From JALORV01 sp963769745 (GTDB lineage Bacteria > Pseudomonadota > Gammaproteobacteria > Burkholderiales > Burkholderiaceae_F), in assembly GCA_963769745.1 (NCBI GenBank), contig CAVYNB010000032.1, positions 1 through 64,000 on the forward strand: a stretch of DNA of 64,000 nt, given 5' to 3'. Positions 1 through 8,807 of the stretch are shown piece after piece (position 1 is the first letter of the stretch; every line of letters starts with the position of its first letter). A program made the position numbers and the translations under genes. Under the pieces are notes generated by a model, which ran no database searches, was not told the origin of the DNA, and worked only from the letters and a program-made list of their open reading frames with translations.

Positions 1-31
1 AATTAGCCGCCACTTGCCAGTCGGCTGGCTG

Positions 32-370
32 TCAGCGGTACGTCGGTGCGTGCTTCACGCTGCAGTCGTACTTGCCCTGAATGTTGTCGTTGTAGTAGCG
101 GCCCTTGGAGCCGGCCTTCTTCCACCCAGTTACCGTCGCTGGCGGAACGCCGCAGAAGTGGTACCAGATTCCCTTCAGGCTCACGAGGACGTACTCCTCC
201 CGCTCGTCGTAACAGAGCCGTTTGACGTTTGCACTGCGCCATACGTTTTCGCAGCGGAACGGCGCGAGATCCACCTCGCCGCGAGCCTTCACGTAAACAC
301 GTTCTGCGTTGGCCGCATCGGCAGCCACGGCCAGTGCCGCGACAAGGACAATTCTCATCATCGTGTGCAT
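32..370 (-). CDS. secreted KTSC-domain protein
   Basis: A 112-residue protein with a hydrophobic N-terminal signal peptide ending near the ANA motif at about residue 22. The C-terminal part contains the pattern of the small KTSC domain: a central segment reading VLVSLKGIWYHFCGVP, then a Lys/Ser/Gly-rich stretch and a YYN..I...Y ending. KTSC domains are short beta-rich modules of uncertain function found in phage-related, RNA-binding and secreted proteins. Three cysteines suggest folding in the periplasm. The gene stands alone in a gene-poor stretch 3' of tRNA-Phe. The domain call rests on pattern memory, so the family is moderately certain and the function is unknown. Confidence 0.6.
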   Translation of the reverse strand: MHTMMRIVLVAALAVAADAANAERVYVKARGEVDLAPFRCENVWRSANVKRLCYDEREEYVLVSLKGIWYHFCGVPPATVTGWKKAGSKGRYYNDNIQGKYDCSVKHAPTYR

Positions 371-709
371 CGGATCCTCTACAACTCAGGTGGCCGCAAT
401 TGCGAACTGGCTATGACGCATCCGGCGGGTCTAGTGGTCGAAACGGATCGGCCGCACAAGAAAGCACAACTCGGACGGCGAACCATGAACATCGAGCAGC
501 CACCATGTCAGTTGCTCAGCAATGCTCCGCTGACAGGCACGCGAAGGGCCTAGGAACGCTGGTGCAGCGAGGTCAGATTACGGGCGCGCTCTGCACCAGG
601 AAATCACGCGGCATCCCTCCTATGCGCCCGCCGCACACCATCCGTACGCCATCCCGCCTCATCCCTCATTGGCGGCATTATCGTGGCCAGTCAAGACCTA
701 AGCGGTACG

Positions 710-960
710 TCAGTTCGCCGGTTCGACCGCCAGGATCTTCTTTGGCTCGCGGGTGCGCAGCGCTCCCTCGTACTGCCGCACCACGTTTTCCCATTGGGCG
801 TCATCTTTCTCCGTCCGTTGAAGGGCCACAGAGTTGATCATTGGCTGCACTTTCGCGCCAGCTTCTAGGACATTCTCGCGAATGCCGGCTGTGTCTAACA
901 AATGGCCGAAGGCGGCGGCTTCCCGTCTCGCCGCAGGACGCGCGTTACGGTTCCAAGGGT
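710..960 (-). pseudogene. possible C-terminal gene fragment, unrecognised
   Basis: On the minus strand the open frame that passes through tRNA-Phe ends in roughly 80 residues whose composition is protein-like (balanced Glu, Lys, Asp, Gln and Asn, with words such as VLEAGAKVQPMINSVAL and DDAQWENVVRQYEGAL) rather than the Arg/Ala/Pro-rich look of shadow frames. There is no credible start codon. Upstream lie the IS-end-like repeats and then the tRNA, so this could be the 3' remnant of a gene truncated by an insertion. I do not recognise the family, and a chance frame remains possible. Confidence 0.25.
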
Positions 961-994
961 GCACAGACCGAACCTCGCCAGGCGGCTGATGCCG

Positions 995-1057
995 TGGCCA
1001 AGTTATGGGGCACCGACCTACCACCATAAAGTGGCCAGCTGGCCAATTTATGGGGCA
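995..1057. repeat. three copies of an IS-end-like motif
   Basis: Direct copies at 995-1012 and 1040-1057 read TGGCCA, two variable bases, then TTATGGGGCA. An inverted copy at 1024-1037 (complement TGGCCACTTTATGG) forms a near-perfect 14-bp inverted repeat with the second direct copy. Several short transposase-binding repeats in direct and inverted arrangement are typical of the ends of some insertion sequences such as IS21-like elements. No transposase gene is present, so at most this is an end remnant. Confidence 0.35.
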
Positions 1058-1089
1058 AAACGCACTGCAGGGATGCGCGAAGTGAAAAG

Positions 1090-1165
1090 TGGTGGCCAAG
1101 GACGGAATTGAACCGCCGACACAAGGATTTTCAATCCTCTGCTCTACCAACTGAGCTACTTGGCC
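1090..1165 (-). tRNA. tRNA-Phe (GAA)
   Basis: The minus strand folds as a 76-nt tRNA. The acceptor arm GGCCAAG pairs with CTTGGCC, the D-arm has AGCTCAGTTGGTAGAGC, the anticodon arm has the TTGAAAA loop with anticodon GAA, and the T-loop reads GTTCAATTC. CCA is encoded at the 3' end (1090-1092). The anticodon and surrounding GGATTGAAAATCC match bacterial tRNA-Phe. Confidence 0.95.
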
Positions 1166-1360
1166 TGGGATCTGCAGGACGGCGAACGTTGCTGCCAATG
1201 CCGTCGCGAAGGGCGCGAAGTATAGCGGAGCGGACTCATACGTCGGAGCCGCTGCGCGATGCGCGGACGGCACGGCAGCCAGCGCGAGCCGCACGCGGCT
1301 TCGCCCTTGTCGCCAACGCGGCTAAGCTATCCGGGTTCACCCCGTCTGGAGAGCTGAAAA

Positions 1361-2941
1361 ATGTCCCGCTCGGTCCTGCGCTGCCTTGCTGCGCCTGTCT
1401 TGGCTCTGGCCCTCGGCGCGTCCGCGCACGCGGCCGACCTCACCATTGGACTGTCGACCCCGGTCACGTCCCTCGACCCGCATTTCCACAACCTGACGCC
1501 GAACAACAGCCTCAACCGGCACATCTTCGAGACACTGATCAAGCAGGACGAGAGCCAGCGCATGCAGCCGGGACTGGCGGAATCGTGGAAGGCGCTGAAC
1601 GACCTCGAGTGGGAGGTCAAGCTGCGCAAGGGCATCAAGTTTCACAACGGCCAGGAATTCACCGCCGACGACGTGATCGCGACGTTCAAGCGCGTGCCCA
1701 ACGTACCGAACAGCCCGGCGTCGTTCGCCTTCTTCGTGCGGCCCATCGTCGAAATCAATGCCACCGACAAACACACATTGCGGATGAAGACCGACAAGCC
1801 GCACCCGCTGCTGCCGAACGACCTCGGCGCGATCATGATCCTGCCGAAGTCCGTCGCCGAAACGGCGAAGACCGAGGACTTCAACTCCGGCAAGGCCATG
1901 ATCGGCACCGGCGCCTACCGATTGACCGAGTATGTCGCCGGCGACCGCGTGGTGCTGAAGCGCAATGATGCCTATTGGGGCACGAAGCCGACATGGGACA
2001 ACGTGCGCTTCAAGATGATTCCGAGTGCGCCGGCGCGCGTGGCCGCGCTGCTGGCCGGCGACGTGCAGATGATCGAGGGCGTGCCCACGGCCGATATCGC
2101 CAAGCTGTCAAAGGACGGGCGTGTCGATCTCTCGTCCGCGGTGTCGAACCGGATCATCTACCTGCACATGGACTCGGGCCGCGAGAAAAACTCGCCGTTC
2201 GTGACCACCGTCGACGGCAAGCCGATGGAAGCCAATCCGCTGCGCGATCCGAAAGTGCGCAAGGCGATCAGCAAGATGGTCGATCGTGACGCGATCGTCT
2301 CCCGCATCATGGAAGGCCAGGCCGTTGCCGCCGGCCAGTTGCTGCCGGACCAGTTCTTCGGCACCAGCAAGGCGCTGAAGCCCGAGAAGTACGACCCCGA
2401 CGGCGCGAAGAAACTGCTGGCCGAAGCGGGCTATCCGAACGGCTTCGGAATCACGCTGCACGCACCGAACAACCGCTACATCAACGATGCGGCGATCGCG
2501 CAGGCCGTTGCTCAGTACCTGACGCGCAACGGCATTCCGACCAAGGTCGAAACGATGCCGTCGAACGTGTTCTTCTCGCGCGGCTCCAAGCTCGAGTTCA
2601 GTTTCCTGCTGGCGGGCTGGGGCGCCGAGACGGGCGAAACGTCGTCTCCGCTGCGCGCACTTCTCGCGACGTTCGACCAGAAACAGGGACTCGGCACCGC
2701 CAACCGCGGCCGCTTCTCGGACGCCGGCGTCGACGCGCTGATCACGCAGGCGACCACGACGATCGACGATACCAAGCGCGGCATCATGCTTGGTCGCGCC
2801 TCGGAAAAGGCCGTCGGCGAACTGACCGGCCTGGTGCCATTGCATTACGAAGTGAGCACCTGGGGCACCAAGAAGGGGCTGACCTACAAGGCGCGCGCCG
2901 ACCAGTACACGTTCGCCTACGACGTTCGACCGGCAAAGTGA
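1361..2941 (+). CDS. ABC transporter substrate-binding protein, peptide/nickel (family 5)
   Basis: A 526-residue periplasmic binding protein of the DppA/OppA family. A signal peptide with hydrophobic core VLALALG is followed by AHA and the mature start AADLTIGLSTPVTSLDPHF. The family landmarks are present: NRHIFETLIK near residue 50, the LAESW / DLEWEVKLRKGIKFHNG region near residues 70-95, and ADDVIATFKRV. It should bind oligopeptides or related small solutes and deliver them to the permeases encoded next. A purine-rich ribosome site precedes the start. The 175-base gap to the permease gene holds two REP-like hairpins, so the binding protein may be expressed at a different level from the membrane components. 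The exact substrate cannot be told from sequence. Confidence 0.92.
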   Translation: MSRSVLRCLAAPVLALALGASAHAADLTIGLSTPVTSLDPHFHNLTPNNSLNRHIFETLIKQDESQRMQPGLAESWKALNDLEWEVKLRKGIKFHNGQEFTADDVIATFKRVPNVPNSPASFAFFVRPIVEINATDKHTLRMKTDKPHPLLPNDLGAIMILPKSVAETAKTEDFNSGKAMIGTGAYRLTEYVAGDRVVLKRNDAYWGTKPTWDNVRFKMIPSAPARVAALLAGDVQMIEGVPTADIAKLSKDGRVDLSSAVSNRIIYLHMDSGREKNSPFVTTVDGKPMEANPLRDPKVRKAISKMVDRDAIVSRIMEGQAVAAGQLLPDQFFGTSKALKPEKYDPDGAKKLLAEAGYPNGFGITLHAPNNRYINDAAIAQAVAQYLTRNGIPTKVETMPSNVFFSRGSKLEFSFLLAGWGAETGETSSPLRALLATFDQKQGLGTANRGRFSDAGVDALITQATTTIDDTKRGIMLGRASEKAVGELTGLVPLHYEVSTWGTKKGLTYKARADQYTFAYDVRPAK

Positions 2942-2956
2942 CTCGATGCGCCCCTC

Positions 2957-2987
2957 GTGTACGCGACCCTGCGGGTCGCTTGTGCAC
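2957..2987. repeat. REP-like palindrome, copy A (inverted)
   Basis: A 31-bp imperfect palindrome whose inner stem is GCGACCC / GGGTCGC. It is the reverse complement of copy B at 3069-3099 with three differences, so A and B can form separate hairpins or one long stem across the gap between the binding-protein and permease genes. Confidence 0.75.
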
Positions 2988-3023
2988 TTGGGTTGGCCTG
3001 CCTGCCGTTCTAGGTTGCGCGGG

Positions 3024-3099
3024 GCGCCGGGCCGCCCCAAGGCCCGCGCACATACTTAAGCGGGCGAGGTGCACGTGCGACCCACAGGGTCGCGTACAC
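3024..3099. repeat. REP-like composite element, copy B
   Basis: A two-part element. An 18-bp block (3024-3041, GCGCCGGGCCGCCCCAAG) is followed 27 bases later by a 31-bp palindrome (3069-3099) with stem GCGACCC / GGGTCGC. The same two-part arrangement with nearly the same spacing recurs at 23897-23972. The element lies just upstream of the permease start at 3117. Confidence 0.75.
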
Positions 3100-3116
3100 C
3101 GAGCCCGAATCACACC

Positions 3117-4094
3117 ATGACGGTGTTTGTCCTTCGGCGTCTGGCGCAGACGCTGCTGGTGCTGCTGATCACGTCGGTGCTGGTGTTCGGCGGACTCTTC
3201 ATGATCGGCGATCCGGTCGAGATCCTGGTCAACCCGTCGGCGGACCAGATCGAAAAGGAGCGAGCGACCAAGGCGCTCGGGCTCGACAAGCCCTTGCACG
3301 AGCAATACTTCGGATTCCTGCGCGGTGCGCTGACCGGCAACCTCGGCAATTCGTTCGTCTATGCGCGCCCGGCGCTCGAGGTCATCTTCGAGCGCATGCC
3401 GGCAACGCTCGAACTCGCCTTCCTCGCGATGGTGATCGCGGTCACGCTGGGCATTCCGCTCGGGCTCTATGCCGGTCTGCGACCGCACAGCGTCGTGTCG
3501 AAGACCATCATGGCCGGATCGATCCTCGGTTTTTCGCTGCCGACCTTCTGGGTCGGACTGATCCTGATCCTGATCTTTGCGGTCACGCTGGGATGGCTGC
3601 CGTCGACGGGACGCGGCCCGACCACCGACGTCCTCGGGCTGAAGCTATCCATCTTCAACTGGGACGGGCTCAGGTACGCGCTGCTGCCGGCCATCAACCT
3701 GGCGCTCTTCAAGCTCTCGCTGATCATCCGGCTGACACGTGCGCAGGTACGTGAGCAGAGCCTGCTCGACTACATCAAGTTCGCCCGCGCCAAGGGATTG
3801 ACCAACACGCGTGTCATCGGTGTGCACCTGCTGAAGAACATCCTGATTCCGCTGGTCACGGTGATCGGGCTCGAGCTGGGCTCGGTGATCGCGTTCGCCG
3901 TGGTGACCGAGACGATCTTCGCGTGGCCCGGCATGGGCAAGCTCGTCATCGACTCGATCTTCCAGCTCGACCGACCCGTCGTGGTCGCCTACCTGATGGT
4001 GGTCGTGTTCATGTTCATCGTGATCAACCTGGTGGTCGACCTGCTGTACTCGGTGCTCGACCCGCGGGTGCGGCTGTCCGAGGTCAAGTCATGA
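3117..4094 (+). CDS. ABC transporter permease, DppB/OppB type
   Basis: A 325-residue inner-membrane permease. It begins MTVFVLRRLAQTLLVLL, the usual start of DppB-type permeases, and has about six hydrophobic segments. The binding-protein-dependent transport signature (the EAA-like loop contacting the ATPases) is around KFARAKGLTNTRVIGVHLLKN near residues 220-240. An in-frame start 16 codons upstream lies inside the REP-like palindrome and is less likely. It forms a heteromer with the next permease, whose start overlaps this stop by 4 bases (ATGA), indicating translational coupling. Confidence 0.92.
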   Translation: MTVFVLRRLAQTLLVLLITSVLVFGGLFMIGDPVEILVNPSADQIEKERATKALGLDKPLHEQYFGFLRGALTGNLGNSFVYARPALEVIFERMPATLELAFLAMVIAVTLGIPLGLYAGLRPHSVVSKTIMAGSILGFSLPTFWVGLILILIFAVTLGWLPSTGRGPTTDVLGLKLSIFNWDGLRYALLPAINLALFKLSLIIRLTRAQVREQSLLDYIKFARAKGLTNTRVIGVHLLKNILIPLVTVIGLELGSVIAFAVVTETIFAWPGMGKLVIDSIFQLDRPVVVAYLMVVVFMFIVINLVVDLLYSVLDPRVRLSEVKS

Positions 4095-4993
4095 GTGCAG
4101 TTGTCGCGCCGCTGCCGGCGGTCGAGACACCCTGGCAGCGCTTCCGCAAGCAGTTCGCCGAGAGCCACCTCGCCCTGGCGGGACTGGCGCTGCTCGTGGT
4201 GATCATCGCGATCGCGCTCTTTGCTCCCTGGATCGCGCCGCAGAATCCATACGACCTCGCCAAGCTCGATTTGCTCGACGCACGGCTGCCTCCAGGCGCA
4301 CGGTCAGCGGATGGCATGACTTACTGGCTCGGCACCGACGGCCAGGGCCGTGACATGCTGTCGGCCATCCTCTACGGACTGCGTGTGTCGCTTTATGTCG
4401 GCGTTGCGAGCGGCGTGATTGCGCTGACGCTCGGCGCCGTCATGGGTGTGCTCGCCGCCTACCTCGGTGGCCGCTTCGAGCAGATCGTCATGCGTATCGT
4501 GGACATCCAGCTCGGCTTTCCCGCGATCCTGGTCGCATTGATCCTGCTGGCGGTACTCGGCAAGGGTGTCGACAAGATCATCATCGCGCTGGTCACCGTG
4601 CAGTGGGCGTACTACGCACGCACCGCGCGTTCGGCGGCACTGGTCGAACGCAGCAAGGAGTACATCGAGGCGGCGCGCGCACTCGGACTGGGCGCGGGGC
4701 GCATCGTCCTGCGGCACCTGCTGCCGAACGCACTGCCGCCACTGATCGTCGTCGGCACGGTGCAGGTCGCGCACGCCATCGCGCTCGAAGCCACGCTGTC
4801 GTTCCTGGGCCTCGGCCTGCCGCCGACCGAGCCGTCGCTGGGCCTGCTGATCGCCAACGGCTACGAAGTCCTGATGTCGGGCAAGTACTGGATCAGCGTC
4901 TACCCGGGCATCGCGCTGCTGGTCACGATCCTTTCGATCAACCTCGTCGGCGACCAGTTGCGCGACGTGCTGAACCCGCGGCTTTCGCGCTGA
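4091..4993 (+). CDS. ABC transporter permease, DppC/OppC type
   Basis: A 300-residue permease with the DppC layout: a cytoplasmic N-terminus (WQRFRKQF), a first membrane helix, the periplasmic segment leading to YWLGTDGQGRDMLSAILYGLRVSL, then further helices with the EAA-like loop YIEAARALGLGAGRIVLRHLLPNALPP. The GTDxxGRD motif is characteristic of OppC/DppC proteins. It overlaps the preceding permease stop by 4 bases and is followed after 23 bases by the first ATPase gene. Confidence 0.93.
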   Translation: MSAVVAPLPAVETPWQRFRKQFAESHLALAGLALLVVIIAIALFAPWIAPQNPYDLAKLDLLDARLPPGARSADGMTYWLGTDGQGRDMLSAILYGLRVSLYVGVASGVIALTLGAVMGVLAAYLGGRFEQIVMRIVDIQLGFPAILVALILLAVLGKGVDKIIIALVTVQWAYYARTARSAALVERSKEYIEAARALGLGAGRIVLRHLLPNALPPLIVVGTVQVAHAIALEATLSFLGLGLPPTEPSLGLLIANGYEVLMSGKYWISVYPGIALLVTILSINLVGDQLRDVLNPRLSR

Positions 4994-5016
4994 CGAAGCT
5001 GACGAAGCTAACGAAA

Positions 5017-5982
5017 ATGAGCCCCTTGCTGAAGGTCAGCGGCCTGCGCACCGAGTTCGCGACACGTGACGGCGTCCTGCCCGCAGTCGCGGACATATCG
5101 TTCGACCTTGCGCGTGGCGAGGTGCTCGGGCTGGTGGGCGAATCGGGGTCGGGCAAGTCGGTGACCGGCTTCTCGATCCTGGGCCTGATCGATCCGCCGG
5201 GCCGCATCGCTGCCGGCAGCATCGTGTTCGACGGCACCGAACTGGTCGGCGCGGCGCCCGACTCGCTGCGACGACTGCGCGGCAAGCGCATTGCGATGAT
5301 CTTCCAGGACCCGATGATGACGCTCAATCCGGTCCTGTCGATCGAAACGCAGATGGTGGAAACCGTGCTCGCCCACGACGACACGCCACGCGCGACGGCG
5401 CGCGACCGCGCGATCGAAGCACTGGGCCGTGTCGGCATCGCGGCGGCAGCCGAGCGACTGACCCAGTATCCGCACCAGTTCTCCGGCGGCATGCGCCAGC
5501 GCGTGGCCATCGCGATTGCGCTGCTGCACAAGCCCGATCTCATCATTGCCGACGAGCCGACGACCGCGCTCGACGTCACGGTGCAGGGTCAGATCCTCTA
5601 CGAAATGCAGAAGCTCGTGCGCGAGTCCGGCACGGCGCTCATCTGGATCACGCACGATCTTGCGGTGGTCGCCGGGCTGGCGGACCGCATCGCGGTGATG
5701 TATGCCGGGCGCATCGTCGAGATGGGTGACGCGGCTGCCGTGCTGGATGCCCCGCGCCATCCCTACTCGCGCGGCCTGCTCGACTCGGTCCCTGCGGCCA
5801 CACAGCCGGGCGCACGGTTGCGGCAGATCCGCGGATCGACACCTTCGTTGCTGCGGCTCGGTCCCGGCTGTGCCTTCCGCGACCGCTGTGACCGCTCCAC
5901 CGACGAGTGCGCGCTGATGCCGCCGCTGGCCGAACACGATGGCCGCGCGGTGCGCTGCGTGCATCCGCTGGAATTTGCATGA
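5017..5982 (+). CDS. ABC transporter ATP-binding protein, DppD/OppD type
   Basis: A 321-residue ATPase. Walker A is GESGSGKS at residues 41-48, the signature is FSGGMRQRVAIAIAL, and Walker B is LIIADEPTTALDV followed by the His-loop ITHDL. The C-terminal oligopeptide/dipeptide domain contains four cysteines (GCAFRDRCDRSTDEC...RC), a pattern that in relatives can hold an iron-sulfur cluster. It energises transport with the next ATPase. A short repeated GACGAAGCT sequence lies just before the start. The stop overlaps the next gene by 4 bases. Confidence 0.93.
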   Translation: MSPLLKVSGLRTEFATRDGVLPAVADISFDLARGEVLGLVGESGSGKSVTGFSILGLIDPPGRIAAGSIVFDGTELVGAAPDSLRRLRGKRIAMIFQDPMMTLNPVLSIETQMVETVLAHDDTPRATARDRAIEALGRVGIAAAAERLTQYPHQFSGGMRQRVAIAIALLHKPDLIIADEPTTALDVTVQGQILYEMQKLVRESGTALIWITHDLAVVAGLADRIAVMYAGRIVEMGDAAAVLDAPRHPYSRGLLDSVPAATQPGARLRQIRGSTPSLLRLGPGCAFRDRCDRSTDECALMPPLAEHDGRAVRCVHPLEFA

Positions 5983-6953
5983 CCGCGCTTCTCCAGATCG
6001 ACGCAGTCAGCAAGCGTTTCAGCAAGCGGCTGGATGCGATCGAGAAACTGGCGCGCGCGCTCGGCGCCACGGTGAGCGAGCACACGGTGCACGCGGTCGA
6101 CCGCGTGAGCTTCGACGTGGCCGAGCGCGAAGTCGTCGGTCTGGTCGGCGAGTCCGGTTGCGGCAAGTCCACGCTTGGACGGCTCGCCTGCGGCCTGCAC
6201 GCGCCGACCGACGGGACGGTGCGCTATCGGGGCCAACCGGTCACGACTGAACCGGGCGTGCGACGCCCGATCCAGATGATCTTCCAGGACCCGTTTGCCT
6301 CGCTGAATCCGCGCATGCGCGTCACCGACATCGTTGGCGAAGCACCGCGTGTGCACGGCATCATCAGCTCAAGCGAAGTGGCCGACTATGTCGCGGAGCT
6401 GCTGCAACGGGTCGGCCTCGACCCCTCGTTCGCGCGTCGCTATCCGCACCAGTTTTCCGGTGGACAGCGGGCGCGCGTCGGGATCGCGCGCGCACTGGCG
6501 GTCAAGCCCGAGTTCCTGGTCTGTGACGAGGCGGTGGCAGCGCTCGATGTCTCGATACAGGCGCAGGTGCTGAACCTCTTCATGGACCTGCGCGACCGCT
6601 ACGACCTGACGTACCTATTCATCAGCCACGATCTGGGCGTGGTGCGGCACCTGTCCAATCGCGTTGTCGTGATGTACCTGGGCCGGGTCGTCGAGGTTGC
6701 GAAGACCGAGGAACTTTTCGCCCAGCCGAACCATCCCTATACACAGGCGCTGCTGTTCGAGGTTCCGCGGCTGGACCGCAGGCGCAGGACATTCGTCCCG
6801 ATCAGGGGCGAGATCCCGTCGCCGCTGGCGCCGCCCCCGGGGTGCCACTTCCATCCGCGTTGCCCGAGCGCGATGCCCCGGTGCGCAACGGTGGCCCCGG
6901 CTTTGCGAGAGATCGCGCCGGGTCGTCTGTCAGCCTGTCATTTGAACGACTGA
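5979..6953 (+). CDS. ABC transporter ATP-binding protein, DppF/OppF type
   Basis: A 324-residue ATPase, partner of the preceding one. It carries Walker A GESGCGKS near residues 63-70, signature FSGGQRARVGIARAL, Walker B VCDEAVAALDVS (Ala replaces the usual Pro/Ser in the DEP motif, common in DppF types) and the His-loop ISHDL. The C-terminal GCHFHPRCPSAMPRC motif is typical of the oligopeptide ATPase family. The ATGA overlap shows it is the fifth gene of the importer operon. Confidence 0.93.
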   Translation: MTALLQIDAVSKRFSKRLDAIEKLARALGATVSEHTVHAVDRVSFDVAEREVVGLVGESGCGKSTLGRLACGLHAPTDGTVRYRGQPVTTEPGVRRPIQMIFQDPFASLNPRMRVTDIVGEAPRVHGIISSSEVADYVAELLQRVGLDPSFARRYPHQFSGGQRARVGIARALAVKPEFLVCDEAVAALDVSIQAQVLNLFMDLRDRYDLTYLFISHDLGVVRHLSNRVVVMYLGRVVEVAKTEELFAQPNHPYTQALLFEVPRLDRRRRTFVPIRGEIPSPLAPPPGCHFHPRCPSAMPRCATVAPALREIAPGRLSACHLND

Positions 6954-7000
6954 GATTTGAACGATTGAAGAACGGAATTTCGCATTGAATTGCGTAGCCC

Positions 7001-7861
7001 ATGAAGTCTGAAGCCTGCTTGCTCCACGGACCCGACCAGCCTCGCGTTGCGCTGGTACTCGACTCGCCGCACTCGGGCGTCGACTTCCCGTCGGATTTCG
7101 ATGCGGCGGTTTCGGAATTCGACCTGCGCGACGGCGAGGATTGCTTCGTCGATGAGCTGTACCTGCCGGCCATCGAGCACGGCATCCCGTTGCTGGCGGC
7201 CCGCTATCCGCGCACGTACCTGGACCCGAATCGCCACCACGGTGACATCGACCTGGACCTGATCGAAGGCGGCTCCTGGCCGCACGAGTACGTGCCCAGC
7301 GGCAAGGCCGCGATCGGCAAGGCGTTGATCTGGCGCACGCTGGACGACGGGCGTTCGATCTACTCGCGCAAGTTGCGGGTCGACGAGGTGCGTTCGCGCA
7401 TTGATCGCTTTCATGCGCCGTATCACCGGACCCTGTCGCAACTGCTGGCGACCGCGCATGAGGGCTTCGGCGTGGTCTACCACCTCAACTGCCACTCGAT
7501 GAACTCGGTCGCCGGCAAGATGGGCGAAGGCGGCGAAGGAACGGAGCGCGCGGATTTCGTGCTCGGCGATCGCGACGGAACGACCTGCGATCCGTTGTTC
7601 ACGGAGTTCGTCCGGTCCACGCTTGCCGCGATGGGCTACGTGGTCACGGTGAACGATCCCTACAAAGGGGTCGAGCTGGTGCGCGCCTACTCCGATCCGG
7701 CTCGCGGCCGCCACAGCCTGCAGGTCGAGATCAACAAGCGTCTCTACATGGACGAGTCGGCGCGAGCCAGGCACTCCGGCTTTGCGCCGCTGCAGGCCAA
7801 CCTCATGCATCTACTGGAAGCGATCCGCGACTACATCCGCCGGGAGCAGCGCCGTGTCTGA
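7001..7861 (+). CDS. N-formylglutamate amidohydrolase family enzyme
   Basis: A 286-residue cytoplasmic enzyme of the FGase family (HutG-type N-formylglutamate deformylases and relatives). Landmarks are DSPHSGVDFP near residue 20, ARYPRTYLDPNRHHGDID, VYHLNCHSMNSV near residue 160 and a C-terminal HSLQVEINKRLYMDE, all with conserved His/Asp/Glu expected to bind the metal. The classical reaction releases formate from N-formyl-L-glutamate. No histidine-utilisation genes are nearby; the gene instead follows a peptide importer and overlaps a second acyl-amino-acid hydrolase, so the real substrate may be another N-acyl amino acid. The start is ATG 47 bases after the ATPase stop. Confidence 0.85.
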   Translation: MKSEACLLHGPDQPRVALVLDSPHSGVDFPSDFDAAVSEFDLRDGEDCFVDELYLPAIEHGIPLLAARYPRTYLDPNRHHGDIDLDLIEGGSWPHEYVPSGKAAIGKALIWRTLDDGRSIYSRKLRVDEVRSRIDRFHAPYHRTLSQLLATAHEGFGVVYHLNCHSMNSVAGKMGEGGEGTERADFVLGDRDGTTCDPLFTEFVRSTLAAMGYVVTVNDPYKGVELVRAYSDPARGRHSLQVEINKRLYMDESARARHSGFAPLQANLMHLLEAIRDYIRREQRRV

Positions 7862-8807
7862 ACACCATCCGATCGAAGTACGTCCGCCGGACATCACGGC
7901 CTGCCGCGCAAGCTCCAGCGGCGTCGACTACGTGCATGTGTTCGACTCCGGACAGCCCGGCCCCACGGTAATGCTGCAGGCACTCACGCACGGCAACGAA
8001 TTCTGCGGCGCGCATGCGTTGATCGAGGTGCTGGAGTCCGGCATCCGGCCGCAGGCGGGTCGTCTGATCGTTGCCTTTGCCAATGTCGAGGCGTTCGCGC
8101 GCTTCGACTTCGACGATCCCGACGCTTCACGTTATGTCGACGAGGACTACAACCGCGTCTGGGCCGACGCGGTGCTCGACGGCCCGCGAGACTCCACCGA
8201 ACTTCGTCGCGCCCGCGCGCTGCGGCCCTTCGTCGATGCCGCCGACTTCCTGCTCGACCTGCACTCGATGCACGAACCGGGCCGGCCGATCATGGTCTGT
8301 GGCATGGTCGACAAGCATCTCGCGCTCGCGCGCAAGGTCGGCATGCCCGCCGACCTGCTGATCGACACCGGGCATCCGGCGGGGCTGCGCATGCGCGACC
8401 GCGGCGGCTTCAACGATCCGGCGAGCACGAAGCAGGCCTTGCTGATCGAATGCGGACAGCACTGGGAAAAGCGCGCGGTCGATGTCGCGCGCGACACCAC
8501 GCTGCGCTTTCTCGCTGCCACCGGCAGCGTGGCCTTCGATCGCATCGCGGCGCGCCTTTCGGTGCCGCTGCCTGCCACGCAGCGCGTCGTGCGCGTCACC
8601 GAGCCGGTCGTCGCGCGGTCGACGGACTTCGAATTCCTGGTGCCGATCGAGGGCCTGGGAGTCGTGCCCAGGGCGGGGACGCCGATCGCCCGCGACGGCG
8701 ACAAAGTCTGGGCCGCGCCCTATGACGACACCGTGCTGGTGATGCCGTCGATGCGGCACCTGAAGCCCGGCAACACCCAGGTGCGGCTCGGCCGCTACGA
8801 CTCATGA
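7854..8807 (+). CDS. succinylglutamate desuccinylase/aspartoacylase family hydrolase
   Basis: A 317-residue zinc hydrolase of the AstE/AspA branch of the M14 carboxypeptidase clan. Zinc ligands are visible as His46 and Glu49 in THGNE and His137 in DLHSMHEP, with the substrate-binding EDYNR at 97-101. Relatives remove acetyl, succinyl or other acyl groups from amino acids. The GTG start overlaps the upstream FGase-like gene by 8 bases, so the two hydrolases are probably made together. With the importer upstream, they suggest uptake and deacylation of N-acylated amino acids. The precise acyl group is unknown. Confidence 0.82.
   Translation: MSEHHPIEVRPPDITACRASSSGVDYVHVFDSGQPGPTVMLQALTHGNEFCGAHALIEVLESGIRPQAGRLIVAFANVEAFARFDFDDPDASRYVDEDYNRVWADAVLDGPRDSTELRRARALRPFVDAADFLLDLHSMHEPGRPIMVCGMVDKHLALARKVGMPADLLIDTGHPAGLRMRDRGGFNDPASTKQALLIECGQHWEKRAVDVARDTTLRFLAATGSVAFDRIAARLSVPLPATQRVVRVTEPVVARSTDFEFLVPIEGLGVVPRAGTPIARDGDKVWAAPYDDTVLVMPSMRHLKPGNTQVRLGRYDS

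Larger units (their letters stand above)
371..1089. other. gene-poor stretch between KTSC gene and tRNA-Phe
   Basis: About 720 bases without an intact recognisable gene. The only structure I can see is a cluster of related short repeats at 995-1057 and a protein-like open segment on the minus strand ending at 710. The remaining long open frames look like ordinary GC-rich shadows. Its position directly 3' of a tRNA gene is one where islands often insert, but I see no repeated copy of the tRNA 3' end here. Confidence 0.5.
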
